From Ruegeria atlantica (GTDB lineage Bacteria > Pseudomonadota > Alphaproteobacteria > Rhodobacterales > Rhodobacteraceae): a DNA stretch of 64,000 nucleotides. Within the stretch, counting starts at the first letter, position 1, and every line of letters begins with the position of its first letter. Location: NCBI RefSeq assembly GCF_013033965.1, contig NZ_WQFE01000009.1:62001-126000 (forward strand), read 5' to 3'. Positions 28,696-38,259 of this stretch are shown here, in pieces. Under the pieces are notes generated by a model that saw only the letters and a list, made by a program, of their open reading frames with translations, had not been told where the DNA came from and made no database searches. Both the position numbers and the translations under genes were made by a program.

Positions 28696-29612
28696 GCCTG
28701 ATCTCACCCGCGTGCCGCGATGCATTGCAGCATTGGCTGAACGGCTTAAGCGCGCTGGCGGGACGATCAGAAAACACTCAGAGCGCCTATCGCGGTGATG
28801 TCACCGAATTTCTGTCTTTCATGACCCTGCACCACAGCGAACGGCAGGGGTTGTCTGCGCTGGCCCGGATCAATGTGTCTGATATGCGCGCCTGGATGGC
28901 CGATCAGCGTGGCGCGGGGGTCGGGGCGCGGTCGCTGGCGCGAAAGCTGTCAGCGGTCAAAAGCTTCTACCGCTGGCTGGCCGAACGTGAAGGCTTTGAA
29001 CCCACCGCTGTTCTGTCGACGCGTGCCCCGAAATTCACCAAGAAACTCCCCCGTCCTCTGGCCGAAGACGCAGCCCGCGCGATGATCGACACGGTCGAGC
29101 TGCAATCCACCAACGATTGGATATCAGCACGCGATGTCGCCGTTGTCACGCTCCTCTACGGGTGCGGGTTACGTATCTCCGAGGCGCTGTCCCTGACGGG
29201 CCGCGACGCGCCCCTGCCAGAGAGTTTGCGGATTGTGGGAAAGGGAGGAAAGGAACGTATCGTTCCGGTCATACCGGCGGCCCGCAACGCCGTTGAGCGC
29301 TATCTGCAGCTTTGCCCGCATCCCCAAGCTCAAGACAAGGCACTTTTCCGCGGAGTACGTGGCGGGGCGCTCAATCCGCGTGCAATCCAGGGGGTTATGG
29401 CCAAAGCACGCATGCAGCTTGGCCTGCCGGCAACCGCCACGCCACACGCCATGAGGCACAGTTTTGCCACTCACCTCCTGTCGGCCGGGGGTGATCTGCG
29501 CGCCATTCAGGAATTGCTGGGCCATACGTCGCTGTCCACCACCCAAGCCTATACAGCCGTGGATACGGCCCGACTGATGGAAGTCTACAATCGCGCTCAT
29601 CCCAAAGCCTGA
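28692..29612 (+). CDS. xerC: Site-specific tyrosine recombinase XerC
   Basis: Resolves chromosome dimers at dif together with XerD. 306 aa with a SAM-like N-terminal domain (about 8-105) and a catalytic domain holding the full set: R161 in GCGLRISEAL, K184 in IVGKGGKER, H252 and R255 in PHAMRHSFATHLL, H278 in LGHTSLSTTQAY and the nucleophile Y287. The start is GTG at 28692, overlapping the DUF484 stop as GTGA. I saw no dif-like site nearby. Confidence 0.94.
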   Translation: MSLISPACRDALQHWLNGLSALAGRSENTQSAYRGDVTEFLSFMTLHHSERQGLSALARINVSDMRAWMADQRGAGVGARSLARKLSAVKSFYRWLAEREGFEPTAVLSTRAPKFTKKLPRPLAEDAARAMIDTVELQSTNDWISARDVAVVTLLYGCGLRISEALSLTGRDAPLPESLRIVGKGGKERIVPVIPAARNAVERYLQLCPHPQAQDKALFRGVRGGALNPRAIQGVMAKARMQLGLPATATPHAMRHSFATHLLSAGGDLRAIQELLGHTSLSTTQAYTAVDTARLMEVYNRAHPKA

Positions 29613-29697
29613 GACCCGGACGCATCTCGACGTCATCCATTTAAACTAAGCGGGCTTTTAGTTTGCATCTGCAGCGCGCATCGTCCAAGACACACGA

Positions 29698-30393
29698 ATG
29701 ACAATAAAACTCAAAGCCCTTTTCGTACACCTGTTCACCGCGACCGGAGCCGTCTTCGCCATGCTGGCCATGCTCGCCGCCGTCGAGGAGAAGTGGAGCC
29801 TGATGTATCTGTGGCTGGTGATCTCGTTCATTGTGGACGGAATCGACGGGCCGCTGGCGCGCCACTACCACGTAAAAAAGAACGCGCCGGAATTCGATGG
29901 TGTTCTTCTAGACCTGATCATCGACTATCTGACATATGTTTTCATCCCGGCCTTTGCATTGTTCAAATCGGGGCTGATGGATGGTTGGACCGGCTGGTTT
30001 GCAATCATCGTGATCACCTTTGCAAGCGCTATGTACTTCGCGGACACACGGATGAAGACCAAGGACAACTCATTCTCCGGGTTTCCGGGTTGCTGGAACA
30101 TGTTTGTCATCGTGATCTTCGCGCTGGAGCCCAATTTCTGGGTGATCCTGCTGCTGGTATCGCTGCTGTCGCTGGCGATGTTCCTGCCTTTGAAGTTCAT
30201 TCACCCGGTCCGCACGGAACGCTGGCGTAACGTGTCACTGCCTATCGCGCTCGCCTGGACATTCTTTGCCGGTTGGGCCGCATGGGTTGATTTCCACCCC
30301 GAAAGCTGGGCGCATTGGGGCCTGGTGATTACAAGCCTCTATCTGGTTTCTGCAGGCATTGCGCAGCAGTTGATCCCGCAGCGCAATACCTAG
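29698..30393 (+). CDS. pcs: Phosphatidylcholine synthase
   Basis: CDP-alcohol phosphatidyltransferase of 231 aa with seven to eight predicted helices. Pcs condenses choline directly with CDP-diacylglycerol to form phosphatidylcholine in the inner membrane. The CDP-OH motif is present with the longer spacing of Pcs: D47 and D50 in DGIDGPLAR (47-55), then D67-G68, D72 and D76 in DGVLLDLIID. The rest, such as FSGFPGCWNMFV and FLPLKFIHPVRTERWR, fits Pcs better than phosphatidylglycerol or serine synthases. It is 85 nt from xerC and convergent with the next gene. Choline uptake genes are not in the window. Confidence 0.88.
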   Translation: MTIKLKALFVHLFTATGAVFAMLAMLAAVEEKWSLMYLWLVISFIVDGIDGPLARHYHVKKNAPEFDGVLLDLIIDYLTYVFIPAFALFKSGLMDGWTGWFAIIVITFASAMYFADTRMKTKDNSFSGFPGCWNMFVIVIFALEPNFWVILLLVSLLSLAMFLPLKFIHPVRTERWRNVSLPIALAWTFFAGWAAWVDFHPESWAHWGLVITSLYLVSAGIAQQLIPQRNT

Positions 30394-30396
30394 GAG

Positions 30397-30864
30397 TTAC
30401 AGGACTTCCTGAACCTCGAATTCGGTGCCGTTATGGGTGAATACATCCCCTTCCTGCAGACCGGTCATGGCTAGAAAAATAGGGCTTTGGGTTGAAATAC
30501 CCATATAAGTCTTGCCGTCCACTTCGAACCGCGTTGTCGAAACACAGACCACAAAACGGCGATTGTTGAACTTGACCACCGCGCCCGGCTGCACCCGGTC
30601 AGTCAGGCCGAAATCCGTGTTCTCGATCACGTCGATCTTGGCGTGATGCGCATGGACGGGCGCATCGAACGCTGCCGCCAGATCTGCATTCTCACGCGAG
30701 GCGGCGATATCGTCCTTGTCGTGACCCTCTCGGTCGTCCAACTGCGAGTCCTTCAAGAATGCGTCGTAATGCGCTTGCGCGGTTGCCAGTTCCTGTTCTT
30801 CCAGCGACATCAGGCGATCTATGATAGCCTTTTTGCGAGCGGCCGGGTCTGTATGGGCAGTCAT
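30397..30864 (-). CDS. GreA/GreB C-terminal-like protein, unknown role
   Basis: A 155 aa protein with an N-terminal helical, charged part (RKKAIIDRLMSLEEQELAT and the acidic DDREGHDKDDIAASREN) and a C-terminal beta domain that looks like the FKBP-like end of GreA/Rnk (TDRVQPGAVVKFNNRRFVV, ISTQSPIFLAMTGLQEGDV, THNGTEFEVQEVL). This suggests a protein that contacts RNA polymerase, but it is shorter in the coiled coil than true GreA and the key tip residues cannot be assigned. The ATG at 30864 has AAGGA 9 nt upstream. Confidence 0.65.
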   Translation of the reverse strand: MTAHTDPAARKKAIIDRLMSLEEQELATAQAHYDAFLKDSQLDDREGHDKDDIAASRENADLAAAFDAPVHAHHAKIDVIENTDFGLTDRVQPGAVVKFNNRRFVVCVSTTRFEVDGKTYMGISTQSPIFLAMTGLQEGDVFTHNGTEFEVQEVL

Positions 30865-30940
30865 GCAATACGGTCCTTCAAATTCAGCAACTGATATAGG
30901 TTGGGCCGCGAACACTGGGATTGCAACTGGTTTTCGCGAC

Positions 30941-31396
30941 TCAGATCAGCAGGCCAGCCGCGCGTTCATGGCGCAGCAGGGCCACTTTGGTCTCAACGCC
31001 ACCATCGCCTGAGAACCCGCCCAGACCGTTGGCGGACAACACACGATGGCAAGGTATGATCACCGGAATCGGGTTCGCGCCACACGCCTGCCCCACCGGT
31101 TGCGCAGGTTGCCCAAGCTCTTTGGCTATATCGCCATAGGTTCGGGTTTCACCCAGCGGAATGGCGTACATCAGATCGCAGACCTGCTTCTGAAACTCGG
31201 AACCGGCAACATTGTATGGTAAGTCAAACCGGTCCAGACGCCCCTCGTCATAGGCGGCCAGCTGAGCCGCAGCTTCTTGCAACAACGGTGTTCGCGAACC
31301 TTCGTTGCGGCCATTCCAAACAAGTCGGGTTATGGCACCATCGGTCTCTTCGATACCAAGGCAGCCAAACTGCGTATCAACGGAAATCATCGGCAT
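30941..31396 (-). CDS. ogt: Methylated-DNA-protein cysteine methyltransferase
   Basis: Suicide repair enzyme that removes alkyl groups from O6 of guanine. 152 aa from the ATG at 31396 (a second ATG is two codons later). The acceptor cysteine is C116 in the invariant PVIIPCHRVL, preceded by the helix-turn-helix GETRTYGDIAKELGQPA and the ANPIP loop. There is no Ada N-terminal domain, so it is the Ogt/MGMT type. The reading frame is open far upstream but that part overlaps the ileS terminator and ileS itself. Confidence 0.9.
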   Translation of the reverse strand: MPMISVDTQFGCLGIEETDGAITRLVWNGRNEGSRTPLLQEAAAQLAAYDEGRLDRFDLPYNVAGSEFQKQVCDLMYAIPLGETRTYGDIAKELGQPAQPVGQACGANPIPVIIPCHRVLSANGLGGFSGDGGVETKVALLRHERAAGLLI

Positions 31397-31444
31397 GGGA
31401 CACAGCGTTTCAGATCGCCGGGACCAGTGCAAGCCGTGAAAGAA

Positions 31445-31472
31445 AAACCCCCGGCCGTTCGACCGGGGGTTT
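31445..31472 (-). terminator. Rho-independent terminator of ileS
   Basis: A 10 bp stem AAACCCCCGG / CCGGGGGTTT with an 8 nt loop lies seven bases past the ileS stop and is followed by T residues on the minus strand (TTTTTCT overall). Confidence 0.85.
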
Positions 31473-31478
31473 GGTGAT

Positions 31479-34391
31479 TTAGCCCAGCGCTTCGTCGCAG
31501 CGCCCGCAGACGCCCGCGTGGGAATGCCGACCGACATCCGGAAGGATCTTCCAGCAGCGCTGGCATTTCTCTCCGTCTGCTTTTTCGAACACGACGCCAA
31601 CGCCCTCGATTTCCGGTACACGGAACGCCTCGGCTGGGGCTGGGTCGCCCGAAACAGTCAGGCCGGACGTGATGCACATGTCGTCCACGTCGAAGGTAGC
31701 CAACAGGTCGCGCGTCTCGGCATCTTCGACATGCACGATTGGCGCGGCTTCGAGGCTGGAGCCGATGACCTTGTCCTGACGCTGAACCTCCAGTGCGGCA
31801 GTTACCGCACGGCGCACGCGGCGCACCTTGGCCATGCTAGATTCCAGGTCCTGATTGCGCCAGTCGGCAGGGGTTTCGGGGAAGTCCATCAAATGAACCG
31901 AGCTGTCATCGCCAGGGAAACGCTCCAGCCAGACCTCTTCCATGGTGAAGACCAGAACAGGGGCCAGCCAGGTGGTCAGGCGATGGAACAGGATATCCAG
32001 CACCGTACGCGCAGACCGGCGGCGCAGGTTGTCGCCATCGCAATACAGCGCATCCTTGCGGACGTCGAAGTAGAACGAGGACAGATCGACCGTGGCAAAG
32101 GTGAACACGGCACTGAACACGCCCTGGAAATCGAATGCGGCGTAACCATTACGCACCTGCTCATCCAAATCGGCCAGACGGCTGAGAACCCAGCGTTCCA
32201 GACGCGGCATATCCGCAGGGTCCACCCGGTCAGCTTCGGCGAAGTCCGCCAGCGAACCCAGCATGAACCGCATGGTATTACGCAGGCGACGATAGCTGTC
32301 GGCGGTACCTTTCAGAATCTCCGGCCCGATCCGCTGGTCAGCAGTGTAATCGGTCTGGGCCACCCAAAGGCGCAGGATGTCGGCACCGTACTGCTTGACG
32401 ACCTCTTCCGGCACGATGGTGTTGCCCAGCGACTTGGACATTTTGTTGCCCTTGGCATCCAGTGTGAAGCCGTGGGTCACCACATTGCGATACGGCGCAC
32501 GACCCTTGGTACCGCAAGCCTGCAGCATCGAGGAATGGAACCACCCGCGGTGCTGGTCAGTGCCCTCCATGTAGACGTCCGCGATACCGTCCTTGGTTCC
32601 GTCCTCACGGTCTCGCAGAACGAAGGCGTGAGTCGATCCCGAGTCGAACCACACGTCCAGCACGTCGAACACTTGATCGTAGTCGTCAGGGTTGGCGATG
32701 CCGTCTAGGATCTTTTCTTTGAACCCGTCAGTGTACCAGATATCCGCGCCGTCTTTCTCGAAAGCCGCCTTGATGCGGGCGTTGAGGCCTTCGTTGCGAA
32801 GCAGGTAGTCTGCGTCGGTGGGCAACGCGCCCTTTTTGGTGAAGCAGGTCAGCGGCACACCCCATGCGCGCTGGCGCGACAGAACCCAGTCCGGGCGCGC
32901 TTCGATCATCGAATACAGACGGTTACGGCCGGTCTGCGGGGTCCATTTTACCAGCTCGTCGATGGACCGCAAAGCCCGTTCGCGGATGGTGTCGCCCATC
33001 TCGCCCATGCCATCCTCCAGCTTGCGATCAACGGATGCAAACCACTGCGGTGTGTTGCGATAGATGATCGGTGCTTTCGAGCGCCACGAATGCGGATAGC
33101 TGTGCTTGATCTTGCCGCGCGCCAGCAGCCCACCGACCTCGGCCAGTTTGTCGATGACGGCTTTGTTTGCATCACCCTCACCACCCTTGCGGGACAGGAT
33201 GTATTTGCCACCAAAGAACGGCAGATCAGCGCGAAACGAGCCATCGTCCATCACATTATAGGTGATGACCTGCTCCAGCATGCCCAGATCGCGATAGAGC
33301 TCGAATTCCTCCATACCGTGCGACGGCGCACAATGGACGAACCCGGTGCCTTCGGTATCGGTCACAAACTCAGCCGCACGGAAGTCGCGGATGTCGTCCC
33401 ATTCGCCATTACCACCTTCGGCCCCGGCCAGCGGGTGGGTCAGTTGGACACCTTCCAGTTCACCAGCGGTCACGTCACGGACGCGGGTCCACTGGTCGTC
33501 ATTCAGACGGGCGCGGCCAAGCACATCGGCAGCCAGATTGTCGGCAAGCAGGAACTTGTCGCCTACATTGGCCCAGCATTCTTCCGGCGCGCCGGTGACC
33601 TCGTATAGGCCGTAGGAGATGTCCTTGCCATACACAACTGCCTTGTTCGACGGCATAGTCCATGGAGTCGTCGTCCAGATCACGACAAAAGCATCATCCA
33701 GATCACCGGCATTCACGACCCTGAATTTCACCCAGATGGTGAAGCTTTCCTTGTCGTGATACTCGACCTCGGCCTCGGCCAGCGCAGTTTTCTCGATGGG
33801 CGACCACATCACAGGTTTTGAACCCTGATAGAGCGTGCCGTTCATCAGGAACTTCATGAACTCATCCGCGATCACGGCCTCGGCGTGATAGTCCATCGTG
33901 ATGTAGGGATCAGGCCAGTTTCCGGTGATGCCCAGACGCTTGAACTCGTCGCGCTGGATGTCGATCCAGCCTTCGGCGAACTTGCGGCATTCCTGACGGA
34001 AATCGACGATGTTCACCTCGTCCTTGTTCTTGCCCTTCTTGCGGTACTGTTCCTCGATCTTCCATTCGATTGGCAGGCCGTGGCAGTCCCAGCCGGGCAC
34101 ATAGCGCGCATCATGGCCCATCATCTGATGGGATCGCACGATCATGTCCTTAATCGTCTTGTTCAACGCGTGCCCGATGTGCAAGTGACCGTTGGCGTAA
34201 GGGGGGCCATCGTGCAACGTGAAGGGCGTGCGGTTCTCTTTTTCACGCAGGCGGTCGTAGACGCCGATCTTCTCCCAGCGTTCCAGCCAAGCAGGCTCGC
34301 GTTTGGGCAGGCCAGCGCGCATGGGGAAGTCGGTTTTGGGCAGGTTCAGCGTGTCTTTGTAGTCAGGTGTTTGGGTCGTGTCGGCGCACAT
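31479..34391 (-). CDS. ileS: Isoleucine-tRNA ligase
   Basis: Class I aminoacyl-tRNA synthetase of 970 aa. HIGH motif in NGHLHIGHALNKT at 71-74, the editing domain with TTTPWTMPSNKA, the KMSKSLGNT motif at about 646-651, an anticodon-binding domain, and a C-terminal zinc finger (CQRCWKILPD, CGRCDEAL). Length and domain order are those of the bacterial type-1 enzyme. GAGGA lies about 7 nt before the ATG. The 163 nt upstream leader shows no T-box or other riboswitch I recognise. Confidence 0.97.
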   Translation of the reverse strand: MCADTTQTPDYKDTLNLPKTDFPMRAGLPKREPAWLERWEKIGVYDRLREKENRTPFTLHDGPPYANGHLHIGHALNKTIKDMIVRSHQMMGHDARYVPGWDCHGLPIEWKIEEQYRKKGKNKDEVNIVDFRQECRKFAEGWIDIQRDEFKRLGITGNWPDPYITMDYHAEAVIADEFMKFLMNGTLYQGSKPVMWSPIEKTALAEAEVEYHDKESFTIWVKFRVVNAGDLDDAFVVIWTTTPWTMPSNKAVVYGKDISYGLYEVTGAPEECWANVGDKFLLADNLAADVLGRARLNDDQWTRVRDVTAGELEGVQLTHPLAGAEGGNGEWDDIRDFRAAEFVTDTEGTGFVHCAPSHGMEEFELYRDLGMLEQVITYNVMDDGSFRADLPFFGGKYILSRKGGEGDANKAVIDKLAEVGGLLARGKIKHSYPHSWRSKAPIIYRNTPQWFASVDRKLEDGMGEMGDTIRERALRSIDELVKWTPQTGRNRLYSMIEARPDWVLSRQRAWGVPLTCFTKKGALPTDADYLLRNEGLNARIKAAFEKDGADIWYTDGFKEKILDGIANPDDYDQVFDVLDVWFDSGSTHAFVLRDREDGTKDGIADVYMEGTDQHRGWFHSSMLQACGTKGRAPYRNVVTHGFTLDAKGNKMSKSLGNTIVPEEVVKQYGADILRLWVAQTDYTADQRIGPEILKGTADSYRRLRNTMRFMLGSLADFAEADRVDPADMPRLERWVLSRLADLDEQVRNGYAAFDFQGVFSAVFTFATVDLSSFYFDVRKDALYCDGDNLRRRSARTVLDILFHRLTTWLAPVLVFTMEEVWLERFPGDDSSVHLMDFPETPADWRNQDLESSMAKVRRVRRAVTAALEVQRQDKVIGSSLEAAPIVHVEDAETRDLLATFDVDDMCITSGLTVSGDPAPAEAFRVPEIEGVGVVFEKADGEKCQRCWKILPDVGRHSHAGVCGRCDEALG

Positions 34392-34554
34392 TGGGGGCGT
34401 CCTCAGGATGATCTTGTCGTGTATGGATCGAAGCGGTCAGTGCGAAGTCTCAAGCACCTTTGCCCGGCGTCTCGCGATATCAGAGCGCCGGGGATATAAT
34501 TCGAATAATGATGGCCCAACGGTCATGCATGCCGGGCTTATAAGGCGCCAACGC

Positions 34555-37254
34555 CTAATGGTCCAGTGGTTCCGGGTCCTGCGGCGAATGGCGCAGCTTG
34601 GCCCATCGATTCAGCCACGCCAGACCGGCCAACGCGAGGCCTAATGCCAGCAGCGAGAACACCCGAATAAGGCCGCCCAAACCCGCGATATCGACAAGGA
34701 ACACTTTAGCCACCGCAAGCCCGATGACGGCCAGTCCCGCCTTGCGCATCATGTCCGACCGGCGGGCGAGAGACTGGTAGAACAGCGCGGCACCGATGAC
34801 CAACAAGGCCATCGTATAGGTATAAAGCTCGGGCTGCGATACGCCGTTGCCTTCGTACATACCGCTGGCCCCCTGCCAGACATGGCGAATGGTCAGTCCC
34901 AGCCAGACGGCACCCAAGGCAGTCGCCAGACCGAGGCAAACCTGTTTCCAGCGAGGATGCAGTGCCGGCAGCCAAGCGGCTGACAGGGCCAATACAATTG
35001 CAGGCAATAGATAAGCTATGGCGAGGGTATTCAAAACGGGCAACCCAAGCACCGGATCAGCTTGCGCATTCAGCAATGGGTTCGCCTCAGTCAGTGCTTG
35101 CACCAAGCGAATTACACCATGTGCCGCAAAGAACAGTGCCAGAGCGTAGCGCACATAATTCAGTTTACCACCCAGCTCGAACCGCCGCACCTGCGCACAG
35201 GCCAGCAGCAGCCAGATCAGGGACATAAGCCCCAGCCCCCAATGGCTGTCATGGGCTCCACCGTCGCCAAATTCTTCGAGCCAGCGCAACAATAGCAAGG
35301 ACAGCAAGATACCAGCCGTTGCCCAGGCCGCGCTTTCCAATAGCAACACGACGACCGGGCGGTCTAACGGACGCAGGATGACCCAAGCTGCCAGAAAACC
35401 AGCAGCAGCGATGACATAGACCATAGCCATTTCTGCGACCGGTGCCGAAATTGCCCAGTCCAAACCGGGATTCAGGACAAGCCGGAGCGTTACAGTCAAC
35501 ACGCCAGCCCAGATGAAACACCCCATTGGCGGAAGGCCGAAGCGTCGGTCCAGCACAGCCGCGGCCACGACCAGAGCGACGAATGCAATGGTCAGGGCAG
35601 TTGAGCTGAGGACAATCACGCAGGCAAATGTCAGGCAGGACAACGCCGACAAGGTTGCCAAGGCCGCCCGCAACCGGTTTTCGCCGTCCGCCCGTGCGAA
35701 GCGCTCGGCCAACACAACCATCATCACCGCCAATGCGACCGCATGCAGCGCCCAGGGATAGGCCCCGATTACCTCAGCAGGATGCCACCCAAGTTCAAGC
35801 GCAATTGCCAGCACAGGCGCAAACATAGCGGCCCCGCCCGCCCAAACCGCTGCATATTCGGTTGCGCGGAAGGATCGCCTGGCCGCAAGCCCCGAGATCA
35901 GAGCACCTAAGGCCACCAGCAATGTTACCGTCCAGGGGAAATCCGCCTCCGCGGTTTCGGCATAGGTTTTGGCGAACCTGCGCGCGACAGCGCCGTTGTC
36001 CCACCCATGGACCAGTACATACCAAGTCAGCCCGGCGGCAGGCAGCACAGTCAGATCCTGCAAGGCCCGCGCGTTGCCGGCCCACGTCAGCAATGCAAGT
36101 GTCAGCCCTACCAAGAGCATAACACCCAGCCAGAATTCGCCCTCCGAATCCGCCCAGTGTATTGACAGGATGACTGTGCTGACGGTTACCGCACCAAATG
36201 CAAGCCGGGTCGGAAACTCTGGCCACTGTAGGCCTTTTGAGGTCGCGATGATCTCGCTAATCATGCGCCCCTCATGATCTGGCCAGATCCGCCGAACGGG
36301 GATCGCGATCGCGACAACCGCCAATGCAGTCACGCCAACAAGATACTCTGGTTCGGTCATCGGCGCAGTGAGTACCAACAAAAGGCTAGAGGAATAAGCT
36401 CCCGCCAGCGTCAGAACGGATATCCACGCCCAGCGTCGCACAGTGTCGATGCCCAAGCCAAGGACAGCAATCACAAAGAAGTACCCGTACAACCAGCCGG
36501 GGTTCGTCGAGGTCCCGCCCACCACGAAGGGTGACGCAAACGCACCAATCAAGCCGACCGCGGCCAGCAGAGGACCGTGGAACCAACCCAAAACAAGCCC
36601 GACAAGCGCAACGGCGATCATAGCAATCAGCGCCGCTTCGGGGCCAATCAAGTCGTATAGCTGCCTTGCTGCCAGCAAGCCACCGAACAGCGTCACCAGC
36701 CCGGCCCCGGAAAAGACCGATGGCAGGTAAGCCGTGGCCGCAGATTCGTCATCGCCAAATTTCCTGCGGATCACTTCACCCGCACCGATCAGTGCAGCAC
36801 CGAAGATCAAGGCCGCGGTGACGCGCATTGTTGGTGACAACAGCCCGCTTTCGACCCCGTATTGAACCAGGAATATGCCCGCCAGCGCCAAAGACAGGGC
36901 AGAAACCGCGTAGAACCAGTTCTCGCGCAGCCACGCACCTAATGCGGCAATACGGTCGTCCCTTGCCGTCTCGGGTGCAGGCGCCTTTGAAGGCTCTGGT
37001 GCAGAAGTCTCCTCATCTGCCACAACTTCGGGTGTGTTTGCTTTGGCTGCCGGCCATGGAGAGCTCTTTTTGTCATTCTCCAACGGCGGTTCAGGTGCCG
37101 CCTCTTGCGCTGGCAAATCGCCCCCTTGTGCGCGGATCTGCAGTTCAAGCTGTTCTACCCGACGGCGCAGGCGAACCTGCGAAGCCAACAGAACAAGAAT
37201 GGCCACAGGGATGGCCAGGACAATCAATCCTACGAGTACGAGCAGGGATTCCAA
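34555..37254 (-). CDS. Large polytopic DUF2339 membrane protein
   Basis: An 899 aa protein: an N-terminal membrane helix (residues 4-24), a short coiled coil (RLRRRVEQLELQIRAQG), a Pro/Glu/Ala-rich linker to about residue 100, then more than twenty hydrophobic helices to the C-terminus. The pattern fits DUF2339, a family of unknown function. The conserved entry segment WLRENWFYAVSALSLALAG is present at about 108-126. The start is TTG at 37254 with GGAGG 6 nt upstream. No neighbour shares an obvious task; codon use is like the surroundings. Confidence 0.82.
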   Translation of the reverse strand: MESLLVLVGLIVLAIPVAILVLLASQVRLRRRVEQLELQIRAQGGDLPAQEAAPEPPLENDKKSSPWPAAKANTPEVVADEETSAPEPSKAPAPETARDDRIAALGAWLRENWFYAVSALSLALAGIFLVQYGVESGLLSPTMRVTAALIFGAALIGAGEVIRRKFGDDESAATAYLPSVFSGAGLVTLFGGLLAARQLYDLIGPEAALIAMIAVALVGLVLGWFHGPLLAAVGLIGAFASPFVVGGTSTNPGWLYGYFFVIAVLGLGIDTVRRWAWISVLTLAGAYSSSLLLVLTAPMTEPEYLVGVTALAVVAIAIPVRRIWPDHEGRMISEIIATSKGLQWPEFPTRLAFGAVTVSTVILSIHWADSEGEFWLGVMLLVGLTLALLTWAGNARALQDLTVLPAAGLTWYVLVHGWDNGAVARRFAKTYAETAEADFPWTVTLLVALGALISGLAARRSFRATEYAAVWAGGAAMFAPVLAIALELGWHPAEVIGAYPWALHAVALAVMMVVLAERFARADGENRLRAALATLSALSCLTFACVIVLSSTALTIAFVALVVAAAVLDRRFGLPPMGCFIWAGVLTVTLRLVLNPGLDWAISAPVAEMAMVYVIAAAGFLAAWVILRPLDRPVVVLLLESAAWATAGILLSLLLLRWLEEFGDGGAHDSHWGLGLMSLIWLLLACAQVRRFELGGKLNYVRYALALFFAAHGVIRLVQALTEANPLLNAQADPVLGLPVLNTLAIAYLLPAIVLALSAAWLPALHPRWKQVCLGLATALGAVWLGLTIRHVWQGASGMYEGNGVSQPELYTYTMALLVIGAALFYQSLARRSDMMRKAGLAVIGLAVAKVFLVDIAGLGGLIRVFSLLALGLALAGLAWLNRWAKLRHSPQDPEPLDH

Positions 37255-37494
37255 TTGAAGCCTCCGGGCGAGTGTGCTGACAACCTAGCCGGGTGTCGAT
37301 CTGCGCAACAGTCCGAAAAATAAAGTTTTTTGCCAGTGGCACAGTTCAGAACCGCTCGGGCCTTAATTCCGTTCCGAATTTCATCACCGGGTCATGACCA
37401 GCACAGCCCAAAACGAATAAAAGTCGACGCTGGATCCAAATTCGGTTTTTCAATACCTACCTGCGACGCTACGCGCCCTGCGGGACTTTGGCCC
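37255..37494. other. Intergenic region between the VIT1-family and DUF2339 genes
   Basis: 240 bp without a gene I can support. It serves as leader of the DUF2339 gene and 3' flank of the VIT1-family gene, both read leftwards. No hairpin terminator or clear promoter was found. Confidence 0.4.
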
Positions 37495-38205
37495 CTAAGG
37501 ATGGAACAGAGACCCAACAAAATATGCCATCAGCGCCGCTGCACCACCAATCACAAAAGTCTCAAGACCTGATCGCCACCACTGTGCCAGCGACCAACGG
37601 CTTTTTGAGGCACCGATGATGAAAAACACCCCCATGGTCATAACAGCAGACACCTGAAATGCCCGGTCCACCGACAGCAGAAAAGGCAGCAACGGGACCA
37701 TGCCAGCCACAAGAAAGGCTAAAAACGTCGCGATCGCGGCCTTGAACGGGTTTGGGTCAACGCTGCCCAACCCGTATTCCCCTTCGATCATTAGATTGAT
37801 CCAGTTGTCGCGGTTGGCAGTGATGGCGTCTGTCGCCTCATCCAGCACGCTTCCCGACAGGCCCTTTTGCGTCAAAATCGCACGCACTTCATCCCGCTCA
37901 CCCTTGGGGTACAGCCTGATGTGGCGCTCTTCGATGGACCGGATGCGGCGGATATTGTCCAGTTCGGCCTTGGTGCCCGAGTAGTTACCGGCCGCCATGG
38001 AAAACCCATCCGCCAGAACATTAGCTAACCCCAGCGCAACGACGATAAATGGCGACAGGCCCGCCCCGGCGACACCCGCCACAATTGCAAACGTAGTTAC
38101 GGACCCATCGATCCCACCATAGACCACATCCCGCAAAACACCGCGCCCCGGTGGGGCGTTTATGCGTTCGGCAATCTCTTGCTGGCTGTGTCCGTGGTCG
38201 GTCAT
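37495..38205 (-). CDS. VIT1/CCC1-family membrane protein
   Basis: A 236 aa protein with five likely membrane helices and the family features: VVYGGIDGSVTTFAIVAGV in the first helix, ANVLADGFSMAAGNYSGTKAE in the second, a charged cytoplasmic stretch with RSIEERHIRLYPKGERDEV, and two C-terminal helices. VIT1/CCC1 proteins move Fe2+ or Mn2+ in eukaryotes; the bacterial members probably export such metals, but the exact ion is unknown. The Glu-rich cytosolic segment (about 90-150) is where relatives bind metal. GGAG 6 nt before the ATG at 38205 supports this start over a GTG five codons earlier. Confidence 0.83.
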   Translation of the reverse strand: MTDHGHSQQEIAERINAPPGRGVLRDVVYGGIDGSVTTFAIVAGVAGAGLSPFIVVALGLANVLADGFSMAAGNYSGTKAELDNIRRIRSIEERHIRLYPKGERDEVRAILTQKGLSGSVLDEATDAITANRDNWINLMIEGEYGLGSVDPNPFKAAIATFLAFLVAGMVPLLPFLLSVDRAFQVSAVMTMGVFFIIGASKSRWSLAQWWRSGLETFVIGGAAALMAYFVGSLFHP

Positions 38206-38259
38206 GGCGGGCTCCGACACAAATTTGCACGTCCGCCAGCCGCAGAACCTTGCGTCAGG

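Noticed and set aside
31518..32708. A 396-codon plus-strand frame opposite ileS.
   Set aside because: Overlaps the catalytic core of ileS; product is His/Gln/Arg-rich without motifs.
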